Of a stretch of 64,000 nucleotides of DNA, positions 1 through 7,946 are shown piece by piece. Location of the stretch: NCBI GenBank assembly GCA_028293765.1, contig JAQGOG010000208.1:5001-69000 (forward strand). The letters are read 5' to 3'. A program made the translations under genes and the position numbers. Source of the DNA: Gammaproteobacteria bacterium (GTDB lineage Bacteria > Pseudomonadota > Gammaproteobacteria > Steroidobacterales > Steroidobacteraceae). The notes under the pieces were generated by a model. It did no database searches. It was given only the letters and a program-made list of their open reading frames with translations, and was not told the origin of the DNA. Position 1 is the stretch's first letter, and every line of letters begins with the position of its first letter.

Positions 1-505
1 GGCGTTTTTACGGACGCCGGTCGAATTCACCCGTGTCAGCTCACGGTTCAACTCGGCCCGTTTGCATCCGATCCTCAATACGATTCGTGCCCACAAGGGT
101 GTCGACTATGCCGCGCCGATCGGCACGCCGGTGCGAGCGGCGGGCGAGGGCCGCATCCGCTACGCCGGTCCGAAGGGCGGCTACGGTAACGTCGTCGAAA
201 TCGACCACACTCGAAGCATCGTCACGGTTTACGGCCATCTTTCGCGGTTCGCCAAGGGAACTCGCGTCGGCCAACATGTGACTCAAGGTACGGTCATTGC
301 TTACGTTGGGATGACTGGCCTCGCGACCGGACCCCATCTGCACTACGAGTACCGCGTCAACGGCGTTTTCAAGAATCCGCAGACGGTTTCTTTACCCGAC
401 GCCGAGCCTATCGACGCGCGCTGGCGCCCTGATTTTCTGGCGCATTCCGCGCCGTTACTGGCCTGCCTCGAGACGCCCCTGGGTTCCGCGCTCGTCGCGC
501 GATGA
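1..505 (+). CDS. M23-family metallopeptidase, C-terminal part (5' end outside window)
   Basis: The reading frame is open from base 2 with no start in the window, so this is the end of a longer gene. It encodes the catalytic domain of a zinc peptidoglycan endopeptidase of the LytM/M23 type. Both metal-binding signatures are visible: HKGVD (HxxxD) early and HLHYEYR (HxH) later, with a G-rich strand between them. About 45 residues follow the last motif. Such enzymes cut cross-links in the periplasm or act as amidase activators; residues needed to decide between active and degenerate forms look intact. The stop overlaps an ATG at 502 that is in frame with ppk, but the true ppk start is probably further downstream. 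The exact subfamily (MepM-like is likely) cannot be settled from the fragment. Confidence 0.88.
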   Translation, partial: AFLRTPVEFTRVSSRFNSARLHPILNTIRAHKGVDYAAPIGTPVRAAGEGRIRYAGPKGGYGNVVEIDHTRSIVTVYGHLSRFAKGTRVGQHVTQGTVIAYVGMTGLATGPHLHYEYRVNGVFKNPQTVSLPDAEPIDARWRPDFLAHSAPLLACLETPLGSALVAR

Positions 506-571
506 ATGACCGCACGACGCCACGTGTTGCCAGCGGCCGCATGTGGCGTTCTGACAGGACGTCCCGGTCCG

Positions 572-606
572 CTGTCATGTCAGTGTCACCGGGGGCATGT
601 TCATAT
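572..606 (+). promoter_or_regulatory. Candidate Pho box and -10 element for ppk
   Basis: Two 7-base direct repeats, CTGTCAT (572-578) and GTGTCAC (583-589), are separated by exactly four bases. This is the 11-bp periodicity of the PhoB binding site (consensus CTGTCAT-N4-CTGTCAT). A -10-like TCATAT at 601-606 starts 12 bases after the second repeat ends, where PhoB-activated promoters place it, since the box replaces the -35. It lies directly upstream of the preferred ppk start at 631. Binding is inferred from the match. Confidence 0.72.
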
Positions 607-630
607 GCGCTTTTTGCGGCAGGTATAGCG

Positions 631-2709
631 ATGGATTCACCCGATTTCAAAGCTCCCCAGAACTACATCAACCGGGAGCTGTCGTTCCTCGAGTTCAACC
701 AGCGGGTGCTCGATCAGGCCTTGGACGAGTCGGTGCCGCTGCTGGAGCGGCTGCGTTTCCTGTGCATTTCCTCCAGCAATCTCGATGAATTTTTCGAGAT
801 TCGCGTCGCGGGCCTGAAGCAACTCCTGGAGCTCGGCTCCGGGCAGTTCGCCGGCGATGTCCTGTCGCTTCCGGACCAACTGGCGGCGATTCACGAGCGC
901 GCGCTCCAGCTCGTCACCGATCAATACCGCTGCCTGAACGACGTGCTGCTGCCGGCGATGGCGTCCCAGGGCATCAGCCTGTTGGGCCGCACGGCCTGGA
1001 GCCCGGAAGCGGAAAAATGGCTCGAGCAGTACTTCGAGCACGAGGTCGAGCCGGTGTTGAGCCCGCTCGGTCTCGACCCAGCCCGCCCGTTCCCGCGCAT
1101 CCAGAACAAGAGCCTCAACTTCATCGTGCGCCTGGAAGGCAAAGACGCCTTCGGCCGCGACAGTGAGCTCGCCATAGTACAGGCGCCGCGCTCGCTGCCG
1201 CGCGTGGTACCGATACCGGGCGAAGGATCCAAGAAGAGCCTGGTGCTGTTGACGGCCATCGTCGGTGCCTTCGTGCACAAGCTGTTTGCCGGCATCAAGG
1301 TGATCGGCTGTTACCAGTTCCGCGTCACGCGCAACAGCGACCTGTTCGTCGACGAGGAAGAGATCGATGACCTGCGCCGCGCGCTCGAGGGCGAGCTGGC
1401 ACACCGTCGTTATGGCGCGGAGGTCCGGCTGGAGACTTCGCGCGACTGCCCCGAGGACATGGTGCAATTCCTGCTGCGGCAGTTCGCGCTCCACGACATC
1501 GACATGTACCGGATGCCCGGCCCGGTAAATCTCAACCGGCTGTCCGCCATATACGATCTGGTGCAGCGGCCCGACCTGAAATACCCGATTTTTACGCCCG
1601 GATTGCCGAAACGCCTCGTCGGCAACACCGATCTGTTCGCCGTCATCCGGCAGAATGACGTGCTGCTCCACCATCCGTACCAGAGCTTCGCGCCCGTGAT
1701 GGATTTTCTGCGGCTGGCGGCTGCGGACCCGCAGGTGTTGGCGATCAAGCAGACGCTTTATAGAGCGGGCAACGATTCACCCATAGTCGAAGCGCTCGTT
1801 GCCGCTGCCAATGCTGGCAAGGACGTCACGGTGATCGTCGAGCTGCGGGCACGCTTCGACGAAGAAGCGAACATAGAGCTGTCGAATCGCTTGCAGGAAG
1901 CCGGTGCGCACGTCATGTACGGCGTCGTGGGCTACAAGACGCATGCGAAGTTGGCGCTCGTCGTACGCAGGGAGCCCGGTGGCATCCGGCGCTACTGCCA
2001 TCTGGGCACCGGGAACTATCATCCCCGGACGGCGCGCCAGTACACCGACTATGGGCTGTTCACTGCCAACGATGAGATCGGGCAGGACGTCCATGAGTTG
2101 TTCCTGCAGCTCACCAGCCTGACCCAGACGCCAAAGTTGAATCGCCTCGTACAGTCGCCGTTCGGCATGCACGAGATGGTGCTCGCGAAACTGGCGCGTG
2201 AGGCTGAGCATGCACGCGCGGGCCGCAAGGCGCGCGTGATCGCAAAGATGAATGCCCTCGTCGAGCCGCAAGTCATCGAGGCGCTATACAGAGCGTCGTG
2301 CGCTGGTGTGCATATCGATCTGATCATCCGCGGTGTTTGCGCGCTTCGGCCTGGAGTGCCCGGCGTATCGGAAAACATTACCGTTCGGTCGATCGTGGGC
2401 CGCTTCCTCGAACACTCGCGTGTGAGTTATTTCGAGAACGGCGGAGAGCCGGAAATGTATTGCACCAGCGCGGATTGGATGGAGCGTAACTTCTTCCGTC
2501 GGGTGGAAGTGGCCTTCCCGATTCAGCGCGAGGCGCATCGCCAACGGATCTTGCGGGACCTGGATTTCTGCCTGAGCGACACCTGCCAGTCCTGGCGTCT
2601 GCTGCCGGATGGCAAGTACGAGCGCATTCAGCGAGCCGCGGACCGGGCCGTGAGCGCGCAAGTGGAGTTGCTGGCGAAATATGCGGCTGGCGCCGTGGTT
2701 TCGCCGTAA
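631..2709 (+). CDS. ppk: Polyphosphate kinase 1
   Basis: PPK1 reversibly transfers the terminal phosphate of ATP to polyphosphate chains. The protein starts with the family's N-terminal domain (YINRELSFLEFNQRVL) and carries both conserved catalytic histidines of the phospholipase-D-like domains: His438 in KTHAKL and His457 in CHLGTGNYH, matching the autophosphorylated His435/His454 of E. coli PPK. The 692-residue length is normal for the family. The frame is open back to an ATG at 502, but those extra 43 residues are low-complexity and would cover the Pho box, so ATG 631 is preferred. The gene is convergent with ppx, the two stops only 5 bp apart, pairing synthesis and degradation of the same polymer. 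Phosphate-starvation induction through PhoB is likely. Confidence 0.97.
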   Translation: MDSPDFKAPQNYINRELSFLEFNQRVLDQALDESVPLLERLRFLCISSSNLDEFFEIRVAGLKQLLELGSGQFAGDVLSLPDQLAAIHERALQLVTDQYRCLNDVLLPAMASQGISLLGRTAWSPEAEKWLEQYFEHEVEPVLSPLGLDPARPFPRIQNKSLNFIVRLEGKDAFGRDSELAIVQAPRSLPRVVPIPGEGSKKSLVLLTAIVGAFVHKLFAGIKVIGCYQFRVTRNSDLFVDEEEIDDLRRALEGELAHRRYGAEVRLETSRDCPEDMVQFLLRQFALHDIDMYRMPGPVNLNRLSAIYDLVQRPDLKYPIFTPGLPKRLVGNTDLFAVIRQNDVLLHHPYQSFAPVMDFLRLAAADPQVLAIKQTLYRAGNDSPIVEALVAAANAGKDVTVIVELRARFDEEANIELSNRLQEAGAHVMYGVVGYKTHAKLALVVRREPGGIRRYCHLGTGNYHPRTARQYTDYGLFTANDEIGQDVHELFLQLTSLTQTPKLNRLVQSPFGMHEMVLAKLAREAEHARAGRKARVIAKMNALVEPQVIEALYRASCAGVHIDLIIRGVCALRPGVPGVSENITVRSIVGRFLEHSRVSYFENGGEPEMYCTSADWMERNFFRRVEVAFPIQREAHRQRILRDLDFCLSDTCQSWRLLPDGKYERIQRAADRAVSAQVELLAKYAAGAVVSP

Positions 2710-2714
2710 GTACC

Positions 2715-4271
2715 CTAGCGTCCGTTGCGGCTGAACACCCGCAACCTGAAGCTGCTGGCGCGCAGATAGTCGGTTTCCTGCTGCAGATCGGCCGACGTCA
2801 GCGGATGATCCTTCAGCCAGCGGGCCGGAAATTCGACCTCGAGGGAGCGCGGTGTTGCCTTCAACTCTATGGGCGGGAGCGCCGTTGGGCTGCGGCCCCG
2901 ATGCAGCAATACCGCGAGCCGTAGCAACACGATGAGATAGAGGGCGTTGCGATCCCAGGGCGGGACGAGCTCCTCGACGCCCTCCAGCGCCAACTTGCGC
3001 CGGTGAGCAGCGACCATCCGTGCGAGAAGACGCTGCTCTTCACGCGAAAATCCGGGCATATCCGCGTTTTCCAGCAGATAGGCACCATGCCGGTGATAAC
3101 CGCTGTGGGACACGTCGAGGCCGATTTCGTGCAGGCGCGCAGCCCACTTCAACGCTAGCTCAGCCAGCGGAGCTTCGAGTCGCCAGGTTTCACGCGTCTG
3201 CTCGAGAAACTTTTGGGCCGTCGACTCAACACGCTCCGCCTGCGCGAAGTCGACGTGATAACGCTGCTGCATGGCTCGAACAGTGCGCTCGCGCGCGTCC
3301 TCGTCCGTGAAGCGGCCGAGCATGTCGTAGAGAAGGCCCTCGCGCATCGCACCGTCCGCGATGCGCATCTCCTTCACCCCAAGCACGGCGAAGATTTCTG
3401 CGAGTATCGCCGTGCCGCCGGGAAACACCGGGCGACGATCTTCGGTGATGGGAGCCAGCCGCAGCTCACGGATGTGACCTGCGTCGATCATGTAGTTGAT
3501 GGCGCGTTCGAGGCCGGCCGCGGTGATCGTGACCGCCTGCGGATCGAGCTCGCGGATCGCTTCGCCGATCGCGCGCACGGTGCCCGAGCTTCCGGCGCAA
3601 CGCTCCCAACCTCGGCGGCGGAAGGCGGCCTGCACCGGCTCGAGCTCGAGGCGGGCGGCCATCCGGGCTCGCTCGATGCGCTTGGCCGATATTTTGCCGT
3701 CACGGAAAAAACGCTCACTCAATGAGACGCAGCCCATCTGGAGGCTCTCGAGCTCCAGAGGCGTGAGGCCTTCCCCGATGATGAGTTCGGTGCTGCCGCC
3801 ACCGATGTCGGCAACGAGACGCTTTCCGGGCTCGCTCGGCATGGTGTGAGCCACGCCGGAGTAGATGAGCCGCGCTTCTTCCATTCCGGCGATGATTTCG
3901 ATCGGGTGGCCCAGAGCTTCGCGGGCACGCTCCAGAAAGGCCTGCTTACGATGCGCGAGGCGCAGGGCATTTGTCCCCACGACGCGCACGCTGTCGGCGT
4001 GCATGTCGCGCAGACGCTGACCGAAGCGCTGAAGGCAGGCGATGGCCCGTGCGGCAACTTCCTTGTCGATTCTGCCGTTCTCTTCGACACCGGAAGCGAG
4101 ACGAACCATCTCACGCAGGCGATCGATGATGACGAGCTGGCCGTGCGAGTACCTCGCCACGACCATGTGAAAGCTATTCGAGCCGAGGTCTACGGCCGCG
4201 AGGACGTCGGGGACGTTTCGGATGGAGGTGCGTGCTTGCGGTGATGAGCGGGCGGAAAGTGCCGGTCGCAC
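2715..4271 (-). CDS. ppx: Exopolyphosphatase, Ppx/GppA family
   Basis: The enzyme removes terminal phosphate from polyphosphate (or pppGpp in GppA-type members). The sugar-kinase/Hsp70-fold phosphate-binding motifs are clear: VDLGSNSFHMV near the N terminus, GTNALR, and ADIGGGSTEL, followed by a C-terminal HD-like helical domain (RLHEIGLDVSHSGYHRHG). At about 518 residues it has the full Ppx length. The start is uncertain: no ATG precedes the conserved core. GTG 4271 is chosen because the longer start, GTG 4322, would run 34 bases into erpA. Neither has a convincing Shine-Dalgarno site. It is transcribed with erpA and convergent to ppk. Ppx is favoured over GppA because of the ppk partner and the complete C-terminal domain. 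Confidence 0.93.
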   Translation of the reverse strand: MRPALSARSSPQARTSIRNVPDVLAAVDLGSNSFHMVVARYSHGQLVIIDRLREMVRLASGVEENGRIDKEVAARAIACLQRFGQRLRDMHADSVRVVGTNALRLAHRKQAFLERAREALGHPIEIIAGMEEARLIYSGVAHTMPSEPGKRLVADIGGGSTELIIGEGLTPLELESLQMGCVSLSERFFRDGKISAKRIERARMAARLELEPVQAAFRRRGWERCAGSSGTVRAIGEAIRELDPQAVTITAAGLERAINYMIDAGHIRELRLAPITEDRRPVFPGGTAILAEIFAVLGVKEMRIADGAMREGLLYDMLGRFTDEDARERTVRAMQQRYHVDFAQAERVESTAQKFLEQTRETWRLEAPLAELALKWAARLHEIGLDVSHSGYHRHGAYLLENADMPGFSREEQRLLARMVAAHRRKLALEGVEELVPPWDRNALYLIVLLRLAVLLHRGRSPTALPPIELKATPRSLEVEFPARWLKDHPLTSADLQQETDYLRASSFRLRVFSRNGR

Positions 4272-4288
4272 GCGTAATGCCGAATGGG

Positions 4289-4651
4289 CTAAGCCGCGGT
4301 GAATGAGGACCCGCAGCCGCACGTCGTGGTGGCGTTCGGGTTACGGATCACGAACTGGGCGCCTTCGAGGCCTTCGCGGTAGTCGATCTCAGCTCCGGTC
4401 AGGTACTGCACGCTCATGGGATCGACGAGGAGCTTTACGCCGAGGTTCTCGACGCAGGTATCGCCGTCCTGGAGCGCTTCGTCGAATTCGAAGCCGTACT
4501 GCAGGCCGGAGCAGCCGCCACCCTGCACGAATACGCGCAGCATGAGTTTGGGATTGCCCTCGCCGGCAATCAGGTCCGACACCTTGCGAGCCGCCGCATC
4601 GGTGAACAGCAGGGCGGGGGTTTCCTGCAACGCTTCAGCAGTGGTGCTCAT
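4289..4651 (-). CDS. erpA: Iron-sulfur cluster insertion protein ErpA
   Basis: A-type carrier that delivers iron-sulfur clusters to apoproteins. The 120-residue protein has the three cluster-ligating cysteines in standard positions: Cys47 in [11 protein letters not shown], and Cys111 and Cys113 in [10 protein letters not shown]. The CGCGSSF ending and the NPNATTT stretch are typical of ErpA rather than IscA. An upstream in-frame start at 4681 would add ten residues, but ATG 4651 has a good Shine-Dalgarno sequence (AGAGGCG) and matches family length. It precedes ppx on the same strand. Confidence 0.95.
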   Translation of the reverse strand: MSTTAEALQETPALLFTDAAARKVSDLIAGEGNPKLMLRVFVQGGGCSGLQYGFEFDEALQDGDTCVENLGVKLLVDPMSVQYLTGAEIDYREGLEGAQFVIRNPNATTTCGCGSSFTAA

Positions 4652-4750
4652 CTTCGCCTCTCTACAAAAATCGCTTATCACCGGACAGTCTAGGAGCCGC
4701 CGCGGGTCCGGTCAAAGGCGCCTGCCGCAGATCTCTTAAAGAGCCCCCGG

Positions 4751-5167
4751 CTAGAGCTTTGACTTAACGGTCCCTGGCTCACCGGCTGGCGGGGCTTCAG
4801 CCGCCGCCTTCCCGGGCACGACCTGCATCAGTTTGCCCATAATCTGTGCGCCAAGTGTCATCTCGATGACGCCGTAGTACAGATTCCCTTCTACCCGGGC
4901 CGTCGCCCCAAGCACGACACGCTCCAGGGCATGAATATCACCTTTGACCGTGCCGTCCAGCCGAATGTTCGGCACCTCGACCTTTCCCTCTATGGAGCCG
5001 CCCTGGCTCACTGACAAGGCGGACCCCGGCGCCTGGTCCGAACGGACGTTGCCCACGATGCTGCCGTCCAGGTGCAGCCCCCCTGCAAACTCGACATCGC
5101 CACGCACGCGCGCGGCCTTGCCAATCAGGGTGTCGATACGCGCCAGCTTCGATTCGCGGGTGAACAT
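4751..5167 (-). CDS. Bactofilin-family polymer-forming protein
   Basis: Bactofilins form cytoplasmic filaments through a right-handed beta-helix and organise cell-wall enzymes or polar structures. This 138-residue protein shows the expected repeated pattern of glycine and hydrophobic residues, for example GDVEFAGGLHLDGSIVGNV, GSIEGKVEVPNIRLDG and VKGDIHALERVVLG. Short disordered tails flank it, the C-terminal one rich in Ala and Pro. Two adjacent ATGs (5170 and 5167) follow GGAG; the second has the better spacing. The longer open frame upstream overlaps the next gene and is not coding. It follows the coiled-coil membrane protein gene by about 30 bases, so the two are probably co-transcribed and may act together. 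Confidence 0.9.
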   Translation of the reverse strand: MFTRESKLARIDTLIGKAARVRGDVEFAGGLHLDGSIVGNVRSDQAPGSALSVSQGGSIEGKVEVPNIRLDGTVKGDIHALERVVLGATARVEGNLYYGVIEMTLGAQIMGKLMQVVPGKAAAEAPPAGEPGTVKSKL

Positions 5168-5198
5168 CATCTCTCCGAAGTGGTGGACTTGCCGGCGG

Positions 5199-5936
5199 CT
5201 ACTGCGACGCCCCCAGGCTCCACAGAAACGTCTGGACCAAAGGGGCGACGTCCTTGCGGCTCGAGCGGACTTCGACCGCCAGGTGCTCGGGCTTGAAGCC
5301 CGCCGGGATCGCAATCTCCTGGTCGAAGTTCTCATAAAAACGGAAGTTGAAGGGTAACTCACGCTGCTTGCCGGGGGTGAGCGCAGCGAGGTCGAGTGTC
5401 GTGACTGTTCCCCCTGTGGACCCCCCGTCGACCGTGAGGCCCAATATGCCGGTCACGACGTTATCCGGCCGCCCCGAGCGGACCAGCGAGAGGTGGACGA
5501 CAAATTGCCCGGGCTGGTGGCCCCCCGCAATGCGCACTTGTCCGATCTTCACTCCTAGCTCGGAGGCGCCCTGCGCAACGACGCCTCGATAGAACGCCAG
5601 CTCCTGCGACTGACGCGCCACCTGCGCTTGGAGATCTCCGATACCGCGTGAGACCTCGGCCTGCTCCCGGGCACGACCCACACGGATGGTGTCTAGCTCC
5701 GCCAGCTTCGTGCGCAGTTCGCGGTTAGATTTCTCAAGGTGTTCCATCGCGACTTCTTGTTCCGTGCGCTCCTGCGCCACGGCGAGACGGTCATAGCCAG
5801 CGTTGTAGCGGCCAAGTTCGTATATGACGTAGAGGGTGAAGACCGCGAGAAGCGCGACTGCGGCGATCAAAATGATGCGGCGTGTCGGCGCATACGTGCG
5901 AACGACGAGACTGGGCCTTCCATCCTTACCGGGCAT
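5199..5936 (-). CDS. Membrane-anchored coiled-coil protein (DUF6776-like)
   Basis: A 245-residue protein with a short cytoplasmic N terminus, one transmembrane helix at about residues 20-42 (IILIAAVALLAVFTLYVIYEL), a charged coiled coil (about 55-115) and a C-terminal beta-rich periplasmic domain with PFNFRFYENFDQEI and LAVEVRSS. No catalytic motif is seen. This arrangement upstream of a bactofilin gene recurs in gammaproteobacteria and resembles the DUF6776 family, although the name is from memory. A role in tethering the bactofilin to the inner membrane is inference from operon structure only. Confidence 0.75.
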   Translation of the reverse strand: MPGKDGRPSLVVRTYAPTRRIILIAAVALLAVFTLYVIYELGRYNAGYDRLAVAQERTEQEVAMEHLEKSNRELRTKLAELDTIRVGRAREQAEVSRGIGDLQAQVARQSQELAFYRGVVAQGASELGVKIGQVRIAGGHQPGQFVVHLSLVRSGRPDNVVTGILGLTVDGGSTGGTVTTLDLAALTPGKQRELPFNFRFYENFDQEIAIPAGFKPEHLAVEVRSSRKDVAPLVQTFLWSLGASQ

Positions 5937-5967
5937 TTTCGAAAGCGTCTGTCGTAAGGGCTTCGGG

Positions 5968-6537
5968 TCAGTCGATCGATGCCGGTGTCGAAGACTTCTT
6001 TTCGCGCTCGGGCGCGGTCACGGCGTCCCACCACCCGGGAAACGCCGGCTGCCCGGCAGGGAAAGCGAAGGGAGCAAGCTCAATGAGGGCGCGCGTGTAC
6101 ACGAGGCGTTTGAAATAAATCACTTCCTTGACCGGCTCCCAGTAGGGAGCCCAGCGCCACTGGTCAAATTCCGGCTCACTGGTCTTACCGAAGTCGAACT
6201 CGACTTCTGCGCGCTTCAGGCGCAGAAGGAACCAGCGCTGCTTCTGCCCGATGCAGACCGGGCGCTGGTTGCGCCGAATGTAGCGGGCTGGGAGCCTGTA
6301 CCGTAACCAGCGAGAGGTCCGTCCGACGAGTTCGACGTCGGTACGCGACACTCCGATCTCTTCGTGAAGCTCCCGATACACGGTGTCCTCGAGTTGCTCG
6401 CCGGTGCGAACTCCGCCCTGGGGAAACTGCCAACCGCGTCCTCCGGACCTGCGCCCCAGAAACACCTCTCCCTCGCCGTGCATCAGGACGATGCCGACGT
6501 TGGCGCGAAACCCGTCTGAATCTATGACGTCGCTCAT
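5968..6537 (-). CDS. rppH: RNA pyrophosphohydrolase (Nudix)
   Basis: RppH removes pyrophosphate from the 5' end of triphosphorylated mRNA and so triggers RNase E decay. The Nudix box is complete (GGVRTGEQLEDTV followed by YRELHEEIGV) and the N terminus (DGFRANVGIVL) and FPQGG segment are typical of RppH. The C terminus carries the family's KEVIYFKRLVY segment and then a charged tail. The start at ATG 6537 matches RppH N termini; a GTG at 6558 would add seven residues without a ribosome-binding site. It lies divergent from the BtuC-type permease gene. Confidence 0.93.
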   Translation of the reverse strand: MSDVIDSDGFRANVGIVLMHGEGEVFLGRRSGGRGWQFPQGGVRTGEQLEDTVYRELHEEIGVSRTDVELVGRTSRWLRYRLPARYIRRNQRPVCIGQKQRWFLLRLKRAEVEFDFGKTSEPEFDQWRWAPYWEPVKEVIYFKRLVYTRALIELAPFAFPAGQPAFPGWWDAVTAPEREKKSSTPASID

Positions 6538-6620
6538 GTGTCCATTGGAGTCTGCCACAAGCTGTGCTTGTCGTGAGCAAGGTCTCGCTTCTAAGAGCCT
6601 GTCTGACTAGGCTAGCGGGA

Positions 6621-7601
6621 ATGTTGAACACCAGTGCCGCTTCGTGGAAGGGCCTCGCGGTGCTGCTTGCGCTGGCGGCGGCCGCTGTCTTTTTGGCGTC
6701 TCTTTTCATCGGCAGCTCCGGAATGGGCCTTCGTCAGGTGGTCGGCGCCCTCTTCGGCCGCGGCGATGAGGCCGCGCGCAATGTGATGATCGTCGTCCGT
6801 CTGCCGCGGGTTCTCGCCGCTTTCGGCGTCGGGAGCCTCCTCGCTCTTTCGGGTGTGCTACTGCAGGCATTGTTCCGCAATCCGCTGGCAGATCCGTACG
6901 TCCTCGGAGTCTCTGGCGGCGCGGCCGTGGGTGGATTGCTCGCAATGGTCGCCGGTGCTGCGGTTGCGGTGGTGCAATCGGCAGCGATCGTCGGTGCGCT
7001 GAGCGCCGTTAGTATTGTGTACCTGCTTGCTCGAGGCGGCGGCACTCCGCGCCTGCTGTTGACTGGAGTGGCGCTCGCCAGCGCGTGTGGCGCCGTCATC
7101 AGCGTACTGATGGCCGTGGCCGATTCATCGCGAGTCCGGGGCATGATGTTCTGGATGGCGGGGGATCTGGAGTGGGCTTCCAATCCGTGGACTAGCGCAC
7201 TGGCAGCCGTCATCGCCGTGATACTGGCCGTGGTGATAGCAAGGCCGCTCAACGTGCTGGCGGCTGGGGAGCTGCGTGCCCGCAGCGTCGGCTTGCGGCT
7301 CGAAGCCTGGCGTACGCTTCTCTTCCTGGCATGTGCGGTGCTGACCGCCATCGCGGTCGTGAGTGCCGGCACGGTTGGGTTTGTCGGCCTCATCACGCCG
7401 CATGCGGTGCGGCTGACATTTCGTACGAGTGATCACCGCATTGTCGCGCCGGCCTCGGCGTTACTCGGCGGGACGCTGCTTGCAGCCGCCGACCTCGTCG
7501 CGCGAACGATCGCGAGTCCGCGCCAGCTTCCGGTGGGAGCGATCATGGCTATCGTCGGCGCTCCGCTGTTTATCGCTTTGTTGAGGGGGCGCAGACCCTG
7601 A
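6621..7601 (+). CDS. btuC: FecCD/BtuC-family ABC transporter permease, probable cobalamin uptake
   Basis: An inner-membrane permease of about 326 residues with 8-10 hydrophobic helices. Family motifs are present: RLPRVLAAFGVGSLLALSG, then LFRNPLADPYVLGVSGGAA, and the cytoplasmic coupling region GTVGFVGLITPHAVRL. Members import Fe-siderophores, haem or vitamin B12. B12 is inferred because a BtuD-like ATPase and a cobalamin adenosyltransferase lie in the next 7 kb on the same strand, while no siderophore genes are present. The start at 6621 (GGGA just upstream) is preferred over 6564. Its ATPase partner is separated by 4.3 kb of unrelated genes, and no substrate-binding protein gene is in the window. 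Confidence 0.85.
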   Translation: MLNTSAASWKGLAVLLALAAAAVFLASLFIGSSGMGLRQVVGALFGRGDEAARNVMIVVRLPRVLAAFGVGSLLALSGVLLQALFRNPLADPYVLGVSGGAAVGGLLAMVAGAAVAVVQSAAIVGALSAVSIVYLLARGGGTPRLLLTGVALASACGAVISVLMAVADSSRVRGMMFWMAGDLEWASNPWTSALAAVIAVILAVVIARPLNVLAAGELRARSVGLRLEAWRTLLFLACAVLTAIAVVSAGTVGFVGLITPHAVRLTFRTSDHRIVAPASALLGGTLLAAADLVARTIASPRQLPVGAIMAIVGAPLFIALLRGRRP

Positions 7602-7622
7602 GGGCGGGTAGGGGTGCGCCAA

Positions 7623-7900
7623 GCCCCGGGCGAGCAACCCGCGGGCAGAACCCAGCCAGTCGGCGCAAGCGGCCCGGTTTTCGCCGGCATAGCCGCGCCT
7701 TTTGCCCGGAGCGCCCAGTCTACGGGCAGAACACGGCCACTAGGCGCGCTCGCTGAAAGCGCCCTGACCTGCGCGCCCCGGGCGACACGTCCCGCACGAC
7801 AACCGGCTGGCACTTTTCGCGCGCAAAAGTCACGCCTTTTGCCCGCGGGCAGAACGCAGCCAGTCGGCGCGCTCGCTGAAAGCGCTGGCCTATCCCGGGC
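7623..7900. repeat. Cluster of palindromic intergenic repeats (REP-like)
   Basis: The 345-bp gap after btuC is filled with related repeat units. CGGGCAGAAC recurs at 7642, 7723 and 7846, each followed by a variant of nCAGCCAGTCGGCGC; the latter two continue into GCGCTCGCTGAAAGCGC (7744-7762 and 7868-7884). CGCGCC/CACGCC plus TTTTGCCCG recurs at 7694 and 7831. In the last copy TTTTGCCCG abuts CGGGCAGAA, giving a palindrome centred on GCCCGCGGGC (7841-7850). In the earlier copy the same arms flank a 14-base loop. A 254-residue open frame runs through here but is a by-product of GC-rich DNA. A related block lies inside the hydrolase gene at 42415. Confidence 0.85.
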
Positions 7901-7946
7901 CGCAGGCTGCGCGCGCCGGGCGTCTTTCAGCCAATCAACAAGCCCA

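Noticed and set aside
502-630. N-terminal extension of ppk from ATG 502
   Set aside because: It lacks family similarity and contains the Pho box and -10; ATG 631 gives the normal PPK length.
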